DNA of 64,000 nt from BRHc4a sp049323755. GTDB lineage: Bacteria; Bacillota; Desulfotomaculia; Desulfotomaculales; Desulfocucumaceae. The notes beneath the pieces are model-generated. The model did no database searches. It was not told the DNA's origin and saw only the letters and a program-made list of their open reading frames with translations. Both the position numbers and the translations under genes were made by a program. Location: assembly GCA_049323755.1 (NCBI GenBank), contig JBMOPE010000041.1, forward strand, positions 186,001 through 250,000, read 5' to 3'. Below, piece by piece: positions 1-8,617 of the stretch (positions within the stretch are counted from its first letter, which is position 1; every line of letters begins with the position of its first letter).

Positions 1-159
1 AACCGACGTTTCCAGTAAGCTTAACCGGAGCCAGGCGGCCGCCGCCAGCACCACAACCGCCAGGCCTATGTGTATCCTCATATTTCTCTGGGTAAGGGAC
101 ACCCACCTTATACCCCTGAAAGCGTATACAAAAGCTTTAAAAAAAGATCGACAAGCCAT
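1..159 (-). CDS. dgkA: Diacylglycerol/undecaprenol kinase DgkA, partial (N-terminal part)
   Basis: The reading frame starts at an ATG at 159 and runs off the window edge, giving 53 residues. The segment ending in RNMRIH followed by a hydrophobic helix is the N-terminal signature of the small membrane-bound diacylglycerol kinase family (in Gram-positives usually an undecaprenol kinase), which phosphorylates a membrane lipid with ATP. GGAG lies about eight bases before the ATG. It starts 30 bp after the ybeY stop codon on the same strand, in the common Firmicute order phoH-pgpH-ybeY-dgkA, which supports the call. The C-terminal helices and most of the active site lie outside the window. Confidence 0.8.
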   Translation of the reverse strand, partial: MACRSFFKAFVYAFRGIRWVSLTQRNMRIHIGLAVVVLAAAAWLRLSLLETSV

Positions 160-188
160 TTTTGTTACTCCGGTTTCCCATTGTCATA

Positions 189-650
189 CTATCCCTTTCC
201 CAGATCAACCGTGGCCAGAGCGGCCTCTTCTTTTTCCCTCATAACAGCACGGCTCTCTTCATCCATGTGATCATAGCCCAGAAGATGCAAAACCCCGTGG
301 GCAGTCAGGTAAGCAAGCTCACGATTAAAGCCGTGCCCGTACTCTTCCCCCTGGCGAACCGCTGCCGGAAGGGATATTACCACATCTCCCAGGAGGTCTT
401 CCTCGCCGGAATCCGGCATGGGGTCCCCTTCATGCTGGGCAAAGGACAGAACATCGGTAGAACTGTCTATTCCCCTGTATTTTCTGTTAAGCTCCCATAT
501 ATAGTCGTCACCGGTAAGCACCAGGCTGACCTCGGCGCCTTCCCCGCAGCCCTCTCTTTGCATTACCGACAGGGCAACCGTCTCCACAAGCTTTTCATGG
601 CTCTGATCAAACGGTACCTCCTCCTGCAGATTGCTTATTATGACTTCCAT
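189..650 (-). CDS. ybeY: Endoribonuclease YbeY (rRNA maturation factor)
   Basis: 153 residues, the normal length for this single-domain metalloprotein. Residues 118-128 carry the HGxLHLxGYDH zinc-binding motif that defines the family. YbeY is a cytoplasmic endoribonuclease involved in 16S rRNA 3' end maturation and ribosome quality control. The start codon lies inside the end of the upstream pgpH gene (44-bp overlap), so the two are likely translationally coupled, and dgkA follows 30 bp after the stop. Nothing unusual is seen in the active site. Confidence 0.95.
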   Translation of the reverse strand: MEVIISNLQEEVPFDQSHEKLVETVALSVMQREGCGEGAEVSLVLTGDDYIWELNRKYRGIDSSTDVLSFAQHEGDPMPDSGEEDLLGDVVISLPAAVRQGEEYGHGFNRELAYLTAHGVLHLLGYDHMDEESRAVMREKEEAALATVDLGKG

Positions 651-2784
651 GCTTGGATTTTCTCCTCTCCATTTCCTTGGTAAGGTCAGGGTATTCCACC
701 CGGGAATGGAAAATTCCGCTGAGGATCTTCACAAAAGCATCAGCTATTTTATCAAGATCCCTGAAAGTAAGGTCACACTCATCAAGCTGCCCATCCATCA
801 GTTTATCCCTGAGCAGTTTTCTTACCAGGCCCTCAACCCTGCCATGGGTGCGATTCTGCATCGAACGTACCGCAGCCTCCACAGAATCTGCCAGCATGAC
901 AATGGCCGCCTCCTTGGTCTGAGGCCTGGGGCCCTCGTACCTGAACTCATCCTCGTTTATATTATCTCCACCGTTTTCCCTGGCCTTGTGGTAGAAATAA
1001 GTAACCATGCTTGACCCGTGGTGCTGCTCAATTATATCCACAATGTCCCTGGGAAGCTTGTACTCCCTTGCCAGCTCAAGCCCATCCCTGATGTGTGAGG
1101 TCAAAATAAGGGTGCTCAGGGTGGGGGCAATCTTATCATGGGGATTGTCGCTGGACAGTTGGTTTTCAATAAAAAAGTAAGGCCTCTTTATTTTACCTAT
1201 ATCATGGTAGTATGCCGCAACCCTTACCAGAAGACTTTCTCCTCCCACCGCCTCGGCAGCCGACTCGGCAAGATTGCCCACAAGAATACTGTGGTGGTAT
1301 GTCCCCGGAGCCTCTGTAAGCAACTTCCTGAGCAGTGGATTGCTGGGGTGTGACAGCTCCAGCAAACGTACAGACGAGGTTATTCCGAATGCATTTTCCA
1401 GGTAAGGCAGTGACCCGTTAGTAAGAATTGAAGAAAGAATACCGTTTGTAACACCCAGTATAAGGGCCGAACTTATTATCAGAGTGGGCGAAATGCTGCC
1501 CAAAATACCCATTATAACTATTGCCACAATATTGGCCGCACTGGTATACAATCCGGCCCTGGCCAGGTCTCCCCGCTGGCTTAGCTTACTGACGCTGTAT
1601 ACGCCTGTAATACCACCCACAAGCCCCACAACTCCGAAATTAACTCCTCCGGCCATAATAGACAGTAAAAAGCTAATAAGGCTTACAACCAAAACCGCAA
1701 GCCTGGAGTCAATAAGTATGGCTATAAGCATTCCCGCCGCTCCGGTGGGAACCATGTATCCCAGGAGAGAGCCGAACTGGGGTGATTTTGTCAGTTCTAT
1801 TGCCAGTATTCCCCTGGCCACCGCCATGGTAACCACCACAATTATTCCCAGCAGGTAGAGAACACCTGCGTCCTTGTATATATCCCTGCACTGCTGGTAG
1901 AGATAGAACAAAACCACCACCATCAGGAGCGCCACCAGCATTGCGCTGCCTATAATTGTCCTCCACTTGGCTGCACTGCTGGAAAGGCCCAGGGCCTCAA
2001 GCTTCTGTAAATGCTGTTCTGTTACAACATCGCCCACCCCGATAATCTTTTCCTGGCTCCGAATTGTGACCATAACCGGGTGAACAGAATCCCTGGCAGC
2101 GGATTTTAAAAGCCTGGTTTTTTCTTCATTGTAAAAGGTATTGGGCCTCATTAAATAATTAACAAGGCCCTGTCCCAACTCAATATATGCCTTGGAGAGT
2201 TTTAGCCCGGAAATCTTGTCATTGATCTCAGTTACTATATCTTTCAGGTTCTCATCAGTAACCCCTGAAGGGGAATTCATTGCTGTAGCAATATACATCC
2301 CCAGCGCTTTTGAGAGCTGTTCCAAAGATCTCTGATCAGGAATAGCCAGTGTTCCCGCGGTTTTATCGGATAATTCAAAAGGAACAGCCTTTTTGATTTT
2401 TTCAACCTTTTCTTCCTGGGTAAGGCCGTTTTGCTGCTGTATCTCCGCCAATTGGCCCAGCACAGTACTAAAATCCTTTACTATTGCAGGCTCCACATCG
2501 TTATTGCGGTCGTATTGGGGTACTATACTTTCTTCCGCCAGCCTCTTCTTTTCATTTGTACCTACCCTGTCTTCATAAAAAACTGTTCTGGGAGCGAAAA
2601 TATCCTCCCTGGATACATCGCCAAGACTCAGGTCAACCCTGTCAGGAACAAAGTCAGCAGATATTAAAAAAGTCAGCAACAAAAAAAACAGCACCGCAGC
2701 ACTGCCCCTGCGAAACTTCCTTTTGTTCATCAGAAAGGTGATGCCACTTAGAAATTTCTTTTTTATATTAACTGGTGAAGGCAT
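607..2784 (-). CDS. pgpH: 7TM-HD family cyclic-di-AMP phosphodiesterase (PgpH-like)
   Basis: 725 residues with the full family architecture: N-terminal transmembrane helix (about residues 25-45), a large extracytoplasmic region up to about residue 270, a block of seven transmembrane helices (about 275-465), then a cytoplasmic HD domain with YYHDIGK near residue 525. Members of the 7TMR-HD class (PgpH) hydrolyse cyclic di-AMP. AGGAG precedes the ATG by eight bases. It lies between phoH and ybeY in the conserved operon. A c-di-AMP riboswitch is present elsewhere in this window (about 17.1 kb), so both a degradation enzyme and a sensor for the same nucleotide are visible. The substrate is inferred from the family. 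Confidence 0.92.
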   Translation of the reverse strand: MPSPVNIKKKFLSGITFLMNKRKFRRGSAAVLFFLLLTFLISADFVPDRVDLSLGDVSREDIFAPRTVFYEDRVGTNEKKRLAEESIVPQYDRNNDVEPAIVKDFSTVLGQLAEIQQQNGLTQEEKVEKIKKAVPFELSDKTAGTLAIPDQRSLEQLSKALGMYIATAMNSPSGVTDENLKDIVTEINDKISGLKLSKAYIELGQGLVNYLMRPNTFYNEEKTRLLKSAARDSVHPVMVTIRSQEKIIGVGDVVTEQHLQKLEALGLSSSAAKWRTIIGSAMLVALLMVVVLFYLYQQCRDIYKDAGVLYLLGIIVVVTMAVARGILAIELTKSPQFGSLLGYMVPTGAAGMLIAILIDSRLAVLVVSLISFLLSIMAGGVNFGVVGLVGGITGVYSVSKLSQRGDLARAGLYTSAANIVAIVIMGILGSISPTLIISSALILGVTNGILSSILTNGSLPYLENAFGITSSVRLLELSHPSNPLLRKLLTEAPGTYHHSILVGNLAESAAEAVGGESLLVRVAAYYHDIGKIKRPYFFIENQLSSDNPHDKIAPTLSTLILTSHIRDGLELAREYKLPRDIVDIIEQHHGSSMVTYFYHKARENGGDNINEDEFRYEGPRPQTKEAAIVMLADSVEAAVRSMQNRTHGRVEGLVRKLLRDKLMDGQLDECDLTFRDLDKIADAFVKILSGIFHSRVEYPDLTKEMERRKSKHGSHNKQSAGGGTV

Positions 2785-2800
2785 TTTAATTTCTCCTGAA

Positions 2801-3766
2801 TTAATTTTCCCGGCCCTTTTCTTCGTAAGCCCTTATTATATCCTGTACAAGGGGGTGGCGGACAATGTCCTCCCCCGTCAGATAGTGAAACACTATACCG
2901 CTTATATTTTCAAGCACCCTCTGGGCGTTAACAAGCCCGGAAGCCTGCCCCCTGGGAAGGTCAATCTGGGTGATATCTCCTGTTATCACGGCCTTTGACC
3001 CAAAGCCAAGCCTTGTCAGAAACATCTTCATCTGCTCAACAGTGGTATTCTGAGCCTCATCCAGTATAATAAAAGCATCGTCCAGTGTTCTTCCCCGCAT
3101 ATATGCAAGGGGAGCAATCTCTATAATTCCCCTTTCAAGGTACTTCTGGGTATGTTCCATCCCCAGCACATCATAGAGGGCGTCATAAAGAGGCCTCAGG
3201 TAGGGGTCCACCTTCTCCTGGAGGTCACCCGGCAAAAAACCAAGCTTTTCCCCTGCCTCCACCGCCGGCCTTGTAAGTACAAGTCTTTGAACTTCCTTAT
3301 TCCTGAGAGCCCTGATGGCCATAACAACCGCCAGATAAGTTTTACCGGTTCCAGCTGGCCCTATTGAAAAAACTATGTCATGTTTTTTAATTGCCTCAAG
3401 GTAAACCTTCTGCCCTATTGTTTTGGGCTTTATCTGCTTACCCCGGGCAGAAACTATTGATATCTCCATGGCAAGACCGGACAGGGCATTTTTGACCCCG
3501 GCCTTAACCGACTTTAGAGCATAATTTATCTCCAGTAAAGTAAGCCTGTTTCCTGCCTTATAGAAGTTCTGCAACTGCTCAAAGACATCTTCTGCAAGCT
3601 TTACCTGTTCAGGGTTTCCCAGAATGACAAGTTCCTCACCGCGGGTAACCACCCTCACCCCAAGTACCCTCTCGATAAGGGCCAGGTGCTCATCATTACG
3701 ACCGAATATTTCGGCCGCAGTGCTTATATCCTCCAGAACAACCCTAGCTTCGGTGTTCTCCTGCAA
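2801..3766 (-). CDS. phoH: PhoH family ATPase (PhoH-like protein)
   Basis: 321 residues. A small N-terminal KH-like region is followed by a P-loop domain with a Walker A motif (GPAGTGKT, near residue 140) and a Walker B-type ILDEAQ motif near residue 235, typical of the PhoH family of cytoplasmic ATPases that are suspected RNA helicase/nuclease partners. Start is a TTG with GGGAGG ten bases upstream; no better ATG is near. The gene ends 17 bp before pgpH on the same strand. The biochemical role of PhoH remains poorly defined; linkage to ybeY suggests RNA metabolism. Confidence 0.93.
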   Translation of the reverse strand: MQENTEARVVLEDISTAAEIFGRNDEHLALIERVLGVRVVTRGEELVILGNPEQVKLAEDVFEQLQNFYKAGNRLTLLEINYALKSVKAGVKNALSGLAMEISIVSARGKQIKPKTIGQKVYLEAIKKHDIVFSIGPAGTGKTYLAVVMAIRALRNKEVQRLVLTRPAVEAGEKLGFLPGDLQEKVDPYLRPLYDALYDVLGMEHTQKYLERGIIEIAPLAYMRGRTLDDAFIILDEAQNTTVEQMKMFLTRLGFGSKAVITGDITQIDLPRGQASGLVNAQRVLENISGIVFHYLTGEDIVRHPLVQDIIRAYEEKGREN

Positions 3767-3848
3767 TAATCGTATACCTCCCTAAATTAGTCGTCGGTCG
3801 TCAGACTTCGGTCGCCGGAATTACGTGTCCCAAAATGATATACGTTTT

Positions 3849-5099
3849 TTACTGCTGCTTTATGGGCTTTTCCATACCTATATCTTCAAGGGTCTCAATA
3901 TATGCCCGCACCCTTATAAGGTTCTCGGGGTTTTTAACCGCAACTTCTTCAATTTTCTGCTCAATAATATTCATTTCACCTTCAGCGTTTGACCGGGCCG
4001 ACTCCAGAGCATTCTTCCGGGCCAGCTCCAGTGCTTCCGAACGGCTTCTTTTCACTTTGAAGTTTTCTAATTCAATATAGCTCTCTGTTATAATTTCGAC
4101 GGGTATTGAAAGATTCCTCCAGCCCGGTGCCTTTTTAACATCTCTTTGAACCTCATAAAGGGGATAGGGAATACTCTTGCTTCCTTTTAGAATTATTTCC
4201 TTCCCGGCGATTTTAATGCAAACTCTGGAAACCGTGTTTCCTGTCTGCCTTACTCCCTCTTCAATGAAAGATGCTTCCCCGTAGCCTTCGTACCACACCC
4301 TGGCCCTGACTACACCCCTTGCATGGACATATGCGGGCGGCAGTACCGGCGCCGGCTCTACTGTGGTATCTCCCGGATTTAGCACATCCGGCTCCCGGGT
4401 CTCAGGTGGCGGTATTATCCCAGAAATCAGTGTCTGACCGGGCAATACGGTATCTCCCTCTTTTACTGCAGGATTACCCACCAAGACAAGAACTTCCTTC
4501 ACAAGCCCCGCCTTTTTCGCAACAATGCTGGCCGGGTAAGCCTCCTTTTTTTGCATTATTGTTTTTTCCGCTATTTCAATTGTGGCCCTGGTTCCGTTGA
4601 CATCTACTCCAACATAATAAATCTCGGGCAACTTTTCCCTGATATAACTTTCTGCCCTGGCTTCATCTACTCTAAATTTGGGTGTACCAGTCTTTAAACC
4701 GGCCTCTGAAGCTATTTTTAAAATCTTTTCCGAAGGCAGGGTCTGATTCCCCTTTATTTCTATAAACCAGATAAATGAACTCAAGGAGTACAAACCTAAA
4801 AGAAACAGGACCGCCCCTATTATAAGCGACTTTCTTTTTCTGATCCTGTTGACTATAAACGGAAGGCCCTCACGCCCTTTAAACCTGAACAGGCTCCTGG
4901 TATTCCTTCCGATATGCCTTAATGGCTTCACCGCACTCAACCTTGTCTTAACAAAGATTTCGTTATCTCCCACCCTTTTTATATCCCACAGGAAAATACC
5001 CCTGCTGGCAGCCATATTTAAAAACTTTTCCAGGTTCTCTCCTTTTACCAGTATATTCACATAACCCAAAATGAAAGAGAGCAGTCTAAAGAGAAACAC
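3849..5099 (-). CDS. yqfD: Sporulation protein YqfD (SpoIV-associated membrane protein)
   Basis: About 416 residues. The protein has a cytoplasmic N-terminus, one transmembrane helix near residues 90-115 and a large extracytoplasmic C-terminal region containing a beta-rich domain with a KKAGLVKEV segment, as in the YqfD family required at a late sporulation stage in Bacillus-type spore formers. Two GTG starts are possible (5108 and 5099). The second has AGGGGTG at a good distance and is preferred. It is upstream of phoH and downstream of yqfC, the usual arrangement, but separated from yqfC by about 300 bp of repeat-rich DNA. Confidence 0.88.
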   Translation of the reverse strand: MFLFRLLSFILGYVNILVKGENLEKFLNMAASRGIFLWDIKRVGDNEIFVKTRLSAVKPLRHIGRNTRSLFRFKGREGLPFIVNRIRKRKSLIIGAVLFLLGLYSLSSFIWFIEIKGNQTLPSEKILKIASEAGLKTGTPKFRVDEARAESYIREKLPEIYYVGVDVNGTRATIEIAEKTIMQKKEAYPASIVAKKAGLVKEVLVLVGNPAVKEGDTVLPGQTLISGIIPPPETREPDVLNPGDTTVEPAPVLPPAYVHARGVVRARVWYEGYGEASFIEEGVRQTGNTVSRVCIKIAGKEIILKGSKSIPYPLYEVQRDVKKAPGWRNLSIPVEIITESYIELENFKVKRSRSEALELARKNALESARSNAEGEMNIIEQKIEEVAVKNPENLIRVRAYIETLEDIGMEKPIKQQ

Positions 5100-5159
5100 C
5101 TTGCTCACCCCTTTTAATACTCTTATACTGAAATTCTTATCGGCCGGGAGACAGGAGAC

Positions 5160-5345
5160 GGCTTACAAGCATTCCTTTTTGTCAGGAGACAGGAGACAGG
5201 AGGAACAGGCATTCCTAATTCGCCAATTAATAATCTAATACTGACATTAGCTAAAGCTTATCCAGTTAACCTGGAGCAGACCAATAAGGAAACCTCGGTC
5301 ATTTCTGTCTCCTGTCTGCTGTCTCCTGTCTCCCGACCAGAGGTC
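5160..5345. repeat. Inverted pair of short intergenic repeats (GGAGACAGGAGAC type)
   Basis: The gap between yqfC and yqfD holds two clusters of the GGAGACAGGAGACAGG motif: one in plus orientation at about 5148-5200 and one in the complementary orientation (CTGTCTCCTGTCTGCTG...) at about 5306-5337. Together they form a large potential hairpin. No coding capacity is seen. This matches the short tandem intergenic repeats known to be common in Desulfotomaculum/Pelotomaculum-like genomes; the function is unknown. Confidence 0.7.
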
Positions 5346-5406
5346 CATTCTTTTAAGCTAAGGGGTTGTCCCCCAAACCGCCAACCAAAAGACGGATGTA
5401 TCCCTG

Positions 5407-5691
5407 TCAGCGAATAAACTGAACACTTTTGATCCTTCCCTCAAGGCAGATTTCATCGGGAAGAATATTTCTTAAGAGCAAATCCTCCCCGAAAACCGCC
5501 AACTCGTAATCACCAACATTTACTCTTACGCTTTCACGGGAGTATTCTATTATTCCCCTGTGGTTTTCGATAAACAGCTGAATATCTCCAAAAATAACCA
5601 CCTTGGGCAAGTCCAGGATAATATCGCTGGGAATCTCCAGCATGTCGGACATCTGCCTTTTAACTCTTTTTTTGAAATCCCGCCAGGCCAT
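5407..5691 (-). CDS. yqfC: Sporulation protein YqfC
   Basis: 94 residues, typical of the YqfC family (small YabP/YqfC-type beta-rich protein expressed in the mother cell). Recognisable segments include the DILDLPKVVIFGD region in the middle and GDYELAVFGEDL near the C-terminus. GAGGAGGGG precedes the ATG. YabP/YqfC proteins act in spore coat or cortex morphogenesis together with YqfD, which is the next gene. It is probably the first gene of the yqfC-yqfD-phoH-pgpH-ybeY-dgkA operon. Confidence 0.88.
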   Translation of the reverse strand: MAWRDFKKRVKRQMSDMLEIPSDIILDLPKVVIFGDIQLFIENHRGIIEYSRESVRVNVGDYELAVFGEDLLLRNILPDEICLEGRIKSVQFIR

Positions 5692-5817
5692 GAAAACCCC
5701 TCCTCGTGAAAATATATGAAAGAAGCCGGCCTGACATTACTAATAACTGGATATTAATAAACGCCCTGCGGGCGTTGCCGCTGGACAGCGGCAGTATTAG
5801 GCATTTTCACGGGTCCG

Positions 5818-5850
5818 GAATTGGGAATTGGGAATTAGGAATTGGGCATC
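5818..5850. repeat. GGGAATTGGGAATTAGGAATT tandem repeat
   Basis: A short run of GGAATTGG/GGGAATTAGG units in a non-coding gap of about 700 bp (5692-6414). A longer run of the same unit lies at 8092-8160, so this is a dispersed intergenic repeat. Apart from this repeat, small hairpins at about 5760-5795 and the inverted-repeat element at 6095-6264, nothing else is seen in the gap. Confidence 0.7.
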
Positions 5851-6094
5851 AACCCACAACCGGCTGTTTTCCTCAAAGCCTGTCCTGTCGCTTGGCTTTA
5901 TAAATTATCCAGAAAGCATAATTTCCTCAAGAAATTCCTTATTCAAAAAATAATAGCTATAAAAAAATTTTATGGCTGCAATTTCAACAATAATTGGTGA
6001 TAATATAAAAATACCCTGGCAATAGCTCATTCTGAATAAAACTACGGTCCAAATCCCGAATTCAGAAAGGCAGACAAACCCCAGGTCTTATTTG

Positions 6095-6264
6095 CCACAG
6101 AGGACACAGAGATCACAGAGAACGCTTTCAGGCATTACTTCAGGTCTGATACCGAAGTAGAAAACTAAAAGAAGTCTGCTTTCTCCAATGCATTTATTAA
6201 AAGCCTCTTAAAGCATTCAAGTGGGCTAAAAAACCTCTGTGTCCTCTGTGCGCTCTGTGGCTTA
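6095..6264. repeat. MITE-like element with long terminal inverted repeats
   Basis: About 170 bp bounded by GCCACAGAGGACACAGAG (from 6097) and its near-complement CTCTGTGTCCTCTGTG...CTCTGTGGC (ending near 6263). The ~110-bp interior has no convincing open reading frame. The structure is that of a short non-autonomous inverted-repeat element. No target duplication could be identified with certainty. Confidence 0.6.
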
Positions 6265-6414
6265 AAAAGGACCCAATTTTCATTCTCCTTGGTGGCTGCT
6301 TTGGCAGCCCGGGAGGCTGGATTCCGACCGGTAAGAATTTCAGTATAAAGCATTTCTGGGGTAAAATGGTTTTTGAAACTTCAGGTACGTTTATATAATT
6401 TAGGAGGTAGAGTT

Positions 6415-7449
6415 ATGGCGGAAATTAAACTTACAAAGATGACTACCGCCTCGGGGTGAGCCGCCAAGCTGGCGCCCGCCGCCCTGTCGCAGGTCCTGCG
6501 GCAGCTACCGCCAGTCAAAGACCCCAATCTTATTGTAGGGCCGGATACATCCGATGACGCAGCGGTGTACAAACTAAACAATGATCTGGCCATTATTCAG
6601 ACAGTTGATTTTTTCACGCCGGTTGTGGATGATCCGTACCTTTTCGGGCAGATAGCCGCAGCCAATTCACTGAGCGATATCTACGCCATGGGGGGAAAGC
6701 CCCTGCTAGCCCTTAATATTGTGTGTTTTCCCAACTGCCTACCCCCCGAAGTACTGGGGGAAATACTAAAGGGCGGTGCAGACAAGGTTGCCGAGGCCGG
6801 GGCAATAATAGCAGGGGGCCACTCTATCCAGGATAACGAGCCCAAATACGGCCTGGCAGTTACCGGCCTTGTAAACCCCGCAAAAGTAATGTCAAACGCC
6901 GGAGCCTGCCCGGAGGATATACTGGTTCTCACCAAGCCCCTTGGCACTGGAATAATCAATACCGCCGTAAAAGGAGAGCTGGCTTCCGAAGAATCAGCAA
7001 GGGCTGCCATAAGCAGCATGAAGGAACTGAATAAAAAAGCCGCCGAAGTAATGTCAAGGTTTGAAACAAGGTCCTGCACTGACATCACGGGATTCGGCTT
7101 TCTGGGACACGCAGCGGAAATGGCCAGGGCCAGTAATGTAACACTGGAAATATGGACTGACAAAATCCCACTTTTACCTGGCACCATGGAAATGGCAGCC
7201 ATGGGAATGATTCCGGCCGGGGCATACGCCAACAGGGATTTCCTGGCCGGTCAGATAGGCATTCCCGAAAGGCTGAGACCGGAAACAACCGCCACACTGT
7301 TTGACCCTCAAACATCCGGCGGACTGCTTATTTCCGTTCCTGAATCAATATACTGGAAATTGATGGAGGAAATGAGAAACACAGGAGTACAGGCCGCAGC
7401 AGTGGGAAAAGTAAGGAAAAAAGAAACTGTGCTGATAGAGCTTATCTGA
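6415..7449 (+). CDS. selD: Selenide, water dikinase SelD with in-frame UGA (selenocysteine)
   Basis: Makes selenophosphate from selenide and ATP for Sec-tRNA synthesis. Reading from ATG 6415 (AGGAGG upstream), codon 15 is TGA at 6457-6459, inside the family motif T-x-x-S-G-[U/C]-x-x-K. After it the frame continues without a stop to 7449, giving 344 residues, full length for SelD, with GPDTSDDAA and DxxTGFGFLGH motifs intact. Translation from the next ATG alone (6565) would lose the catalytic Sec/Cys and Lys. A hairpin just after the TGA fits a bacterial SECIS. yedF follows 16 bp downstream. Confidence 0.95.
6484..6504 (+). promoter_or_regulatory. Candidate bacterial SECIS hairpin of selD
   Basis: Nine-base-pair stem (CTGTCGCAG with CTGCGGCAG, one G-U pair) closed by a short GTC loop, centred about 35 bases after the UGA at 6457. 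Bacterial SECIS elements lie within about 16-37 bases of the Sec codon and present a GU-containing apical loop to SelB. The position and loop fit; folding was done by eye. Confidence 0.65.
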
Positions 7450-7465
7450 AAGGAGTTAAAGCATT

Positions 7466-8077
7466 ATGTCTCAAAAAATAGACCTTGACTGCAGGGGACT
7501 TGCCTGCCCCCATCCGGTAATAAATACAAAAAAGACCCTTGATTCAATGAGCGAAGGAACACTGACCATTGTTGTAGACAATGAAACGGCAAAGGAAAAT
7601 GTCAGTATCTTTGCCAGAAACGCCGGTTTTTCACCTGATGTGCAAAGGGATGGCGGCAATTTTAAAATAACAATAACAAAGGGAAGCCCTCAGCCGGCGG
7701 ATGAAACCCCGGAGGCTGTGAGAACAGGGGATGGGCAGCCATCAGTGGTCTATTTCATTACCACCAACCTTCTTGGGCAGGGTTCACCAGACCTTGGACA
7801 AGTCCTAATGAAAAGTCTTATGGTTTCACTGAATGAAATGAACCCTCCCCCCGAGGCCCTTCTCTTTCTCAACAGCGGGGTAATGTCCACCTGCGAGGGC
7901 TCTCCCGTTCTGGAGCAGATACAATCCCTGTCTGCCAAGGGATCTGCGGTAATATCCTGCGGAACCTGCCTGGAATACTACAAGCTGAAAGACAAGCTTA
8001 AAGTGGGCAGAGTTGGAAACATGCTGGAAATAAACGGCTATCTTATAGGAAAATCAAAGGCAATTACAATAGCCTGA
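7466..8077 (+). CDS. yedF: YedF, sulfurtransferase-like selenium metabolism protein
   Basis: 203 residues. N-terminal TusA/SirA-like domain with the CPxPxxxTKK motif (Cys about residue 14), followed by a DsrE-like C-terminal domain containing CGTCLEYY near residue 170. This two-domain form is typical of YedF proteins found beside selD. It is predicted to handle reduced sulfur or selenium, perhaps as a selenium delivery protein to SelD; the role is inferred from family and linkage. AAGGAG precedes the ATG and the gap after selD is only 16 bp, so the genes are probably co-transcribed. Confidence 0.9.
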   Translation: MSQKIDLDCRGLACPHPVINTKKTLDSMSEGTLTIVVDNETAKENVSIFARNAGFSPDVQRDGGNFKITITKGSPQPADETPEAVRTGDGQPSVVYFITTNLLGQGSPDLGQVLMKSLMVSLNEMNPPPEALLFLNSGVMSTCEGSPVLEQIQSLSAKGSAVISCGTCLEYYKLKDKLKVGRVGNMLEINGYLIGKSKAITIA

Positions 8078-8091
8078 GCATTATTCACAGG

Positions 8092-8160
8092 TCTGGAATT
8101 GGGGATTGGGAATTAGGGATTGGGAATTAGGGATTAGGAATTAGGGATTAGGAATTGGGA
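8092..8160. repeat. GGGAATTAGGGATT tandem repeat cluster
   Basis: About seven imperfect units of GGGATT(A/G)GGAATTAG in the yedF 3' region, related to the run at 5818-5850. It ends directly at the terminator hairpin. Non-coding. Confidence 0.75.
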
Positions 8161-8188
8161 ACGGGAGGGTCTTGCCCTCCCGTTTTAA
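8161..8188 (+). terminator. Rho-independent terminator of selD-yedF
   Basis: Perfect 9-bp stem ACGGGAGGG/CCCTCCCGT with a five-base loop, followed by TTTT. It lies about 85 bp after the yedF stop codon. Confidence 0.85.
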
Positions 8189-8262
8189 TAAAGTCAAAAG
8201 GAATTGGCGATGCCAATTCCTGCTTAATCTAACTTCTAACTTCCAACCTCTAACATCTAAAA

Positions 8263-8484
8263 CTATACCTGGACAACTTCCTTAATCTGGGGAATTTCCT
8301 GTTTGATAGTCCTTTCAATGGCCATCTTCAGGGTGTATGTCGACATGGGGCAGCTTCCGCAGGCTCCCACCAGTTTTACCTTAACGGTTCCATCGGGAGT
8401 CACATCGACCAGCTCGACATTACCGCCATCCCTGACCAGCGCGGGGCGGACTTTATCTAAAACGGCTTCGACCTTCTCCTTCAT
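8263..8484 (-). CDS. NifU C-terminal domain-like Fe-S scaffold protein
   Basis: 73 residues, consisting only of the NifU C-terminal (Nfu) domain: LVRDGGNVELV near the start and the cluster-binding CGSC (Cys42, Cys45). Such stand-alone proteins carry or assemble [4Fe-4S] clusters in the cytoplasm. GGAGG lies nine bases before the ATG. It is monocistronic as far as can be seen. The next gene upstream on the same strand (anti-sigma factor) ends 134 bp away. Confidence 0.92.
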   Translation of the reverse strand: MKEKVEAVLDKVRPALVRDGGNVELVDVTPDGTVKVKLVGACGSCPMSTYTLKMAIERTIKQEIPQIKEVVQV

Positions 8485-8617
8485 TTTAGTACCTCCTTCC
8501 TGCCTAGAAATATTATTACCTCGTTTGATAATAACAATTCAACTAATTTTACATTGTTTAGCTATTGATGGCAAGAAGGAAAGATATTTTCCAAAAGCAA
8601 AAAGCATTCTGAAATCT

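Noticed and set aside
5700..6400. Coding region between yqfC and selD
   Set aside because: Only shadow ORFs over repeats; no ribosome-binding site or family match.
6391..6414. SigA promoter immediately before selD (TTGAAA ... TATAAT)
   Set aside because: The spacer is only 15 bp and the predicted start would fall inside the ribosome-binding site.
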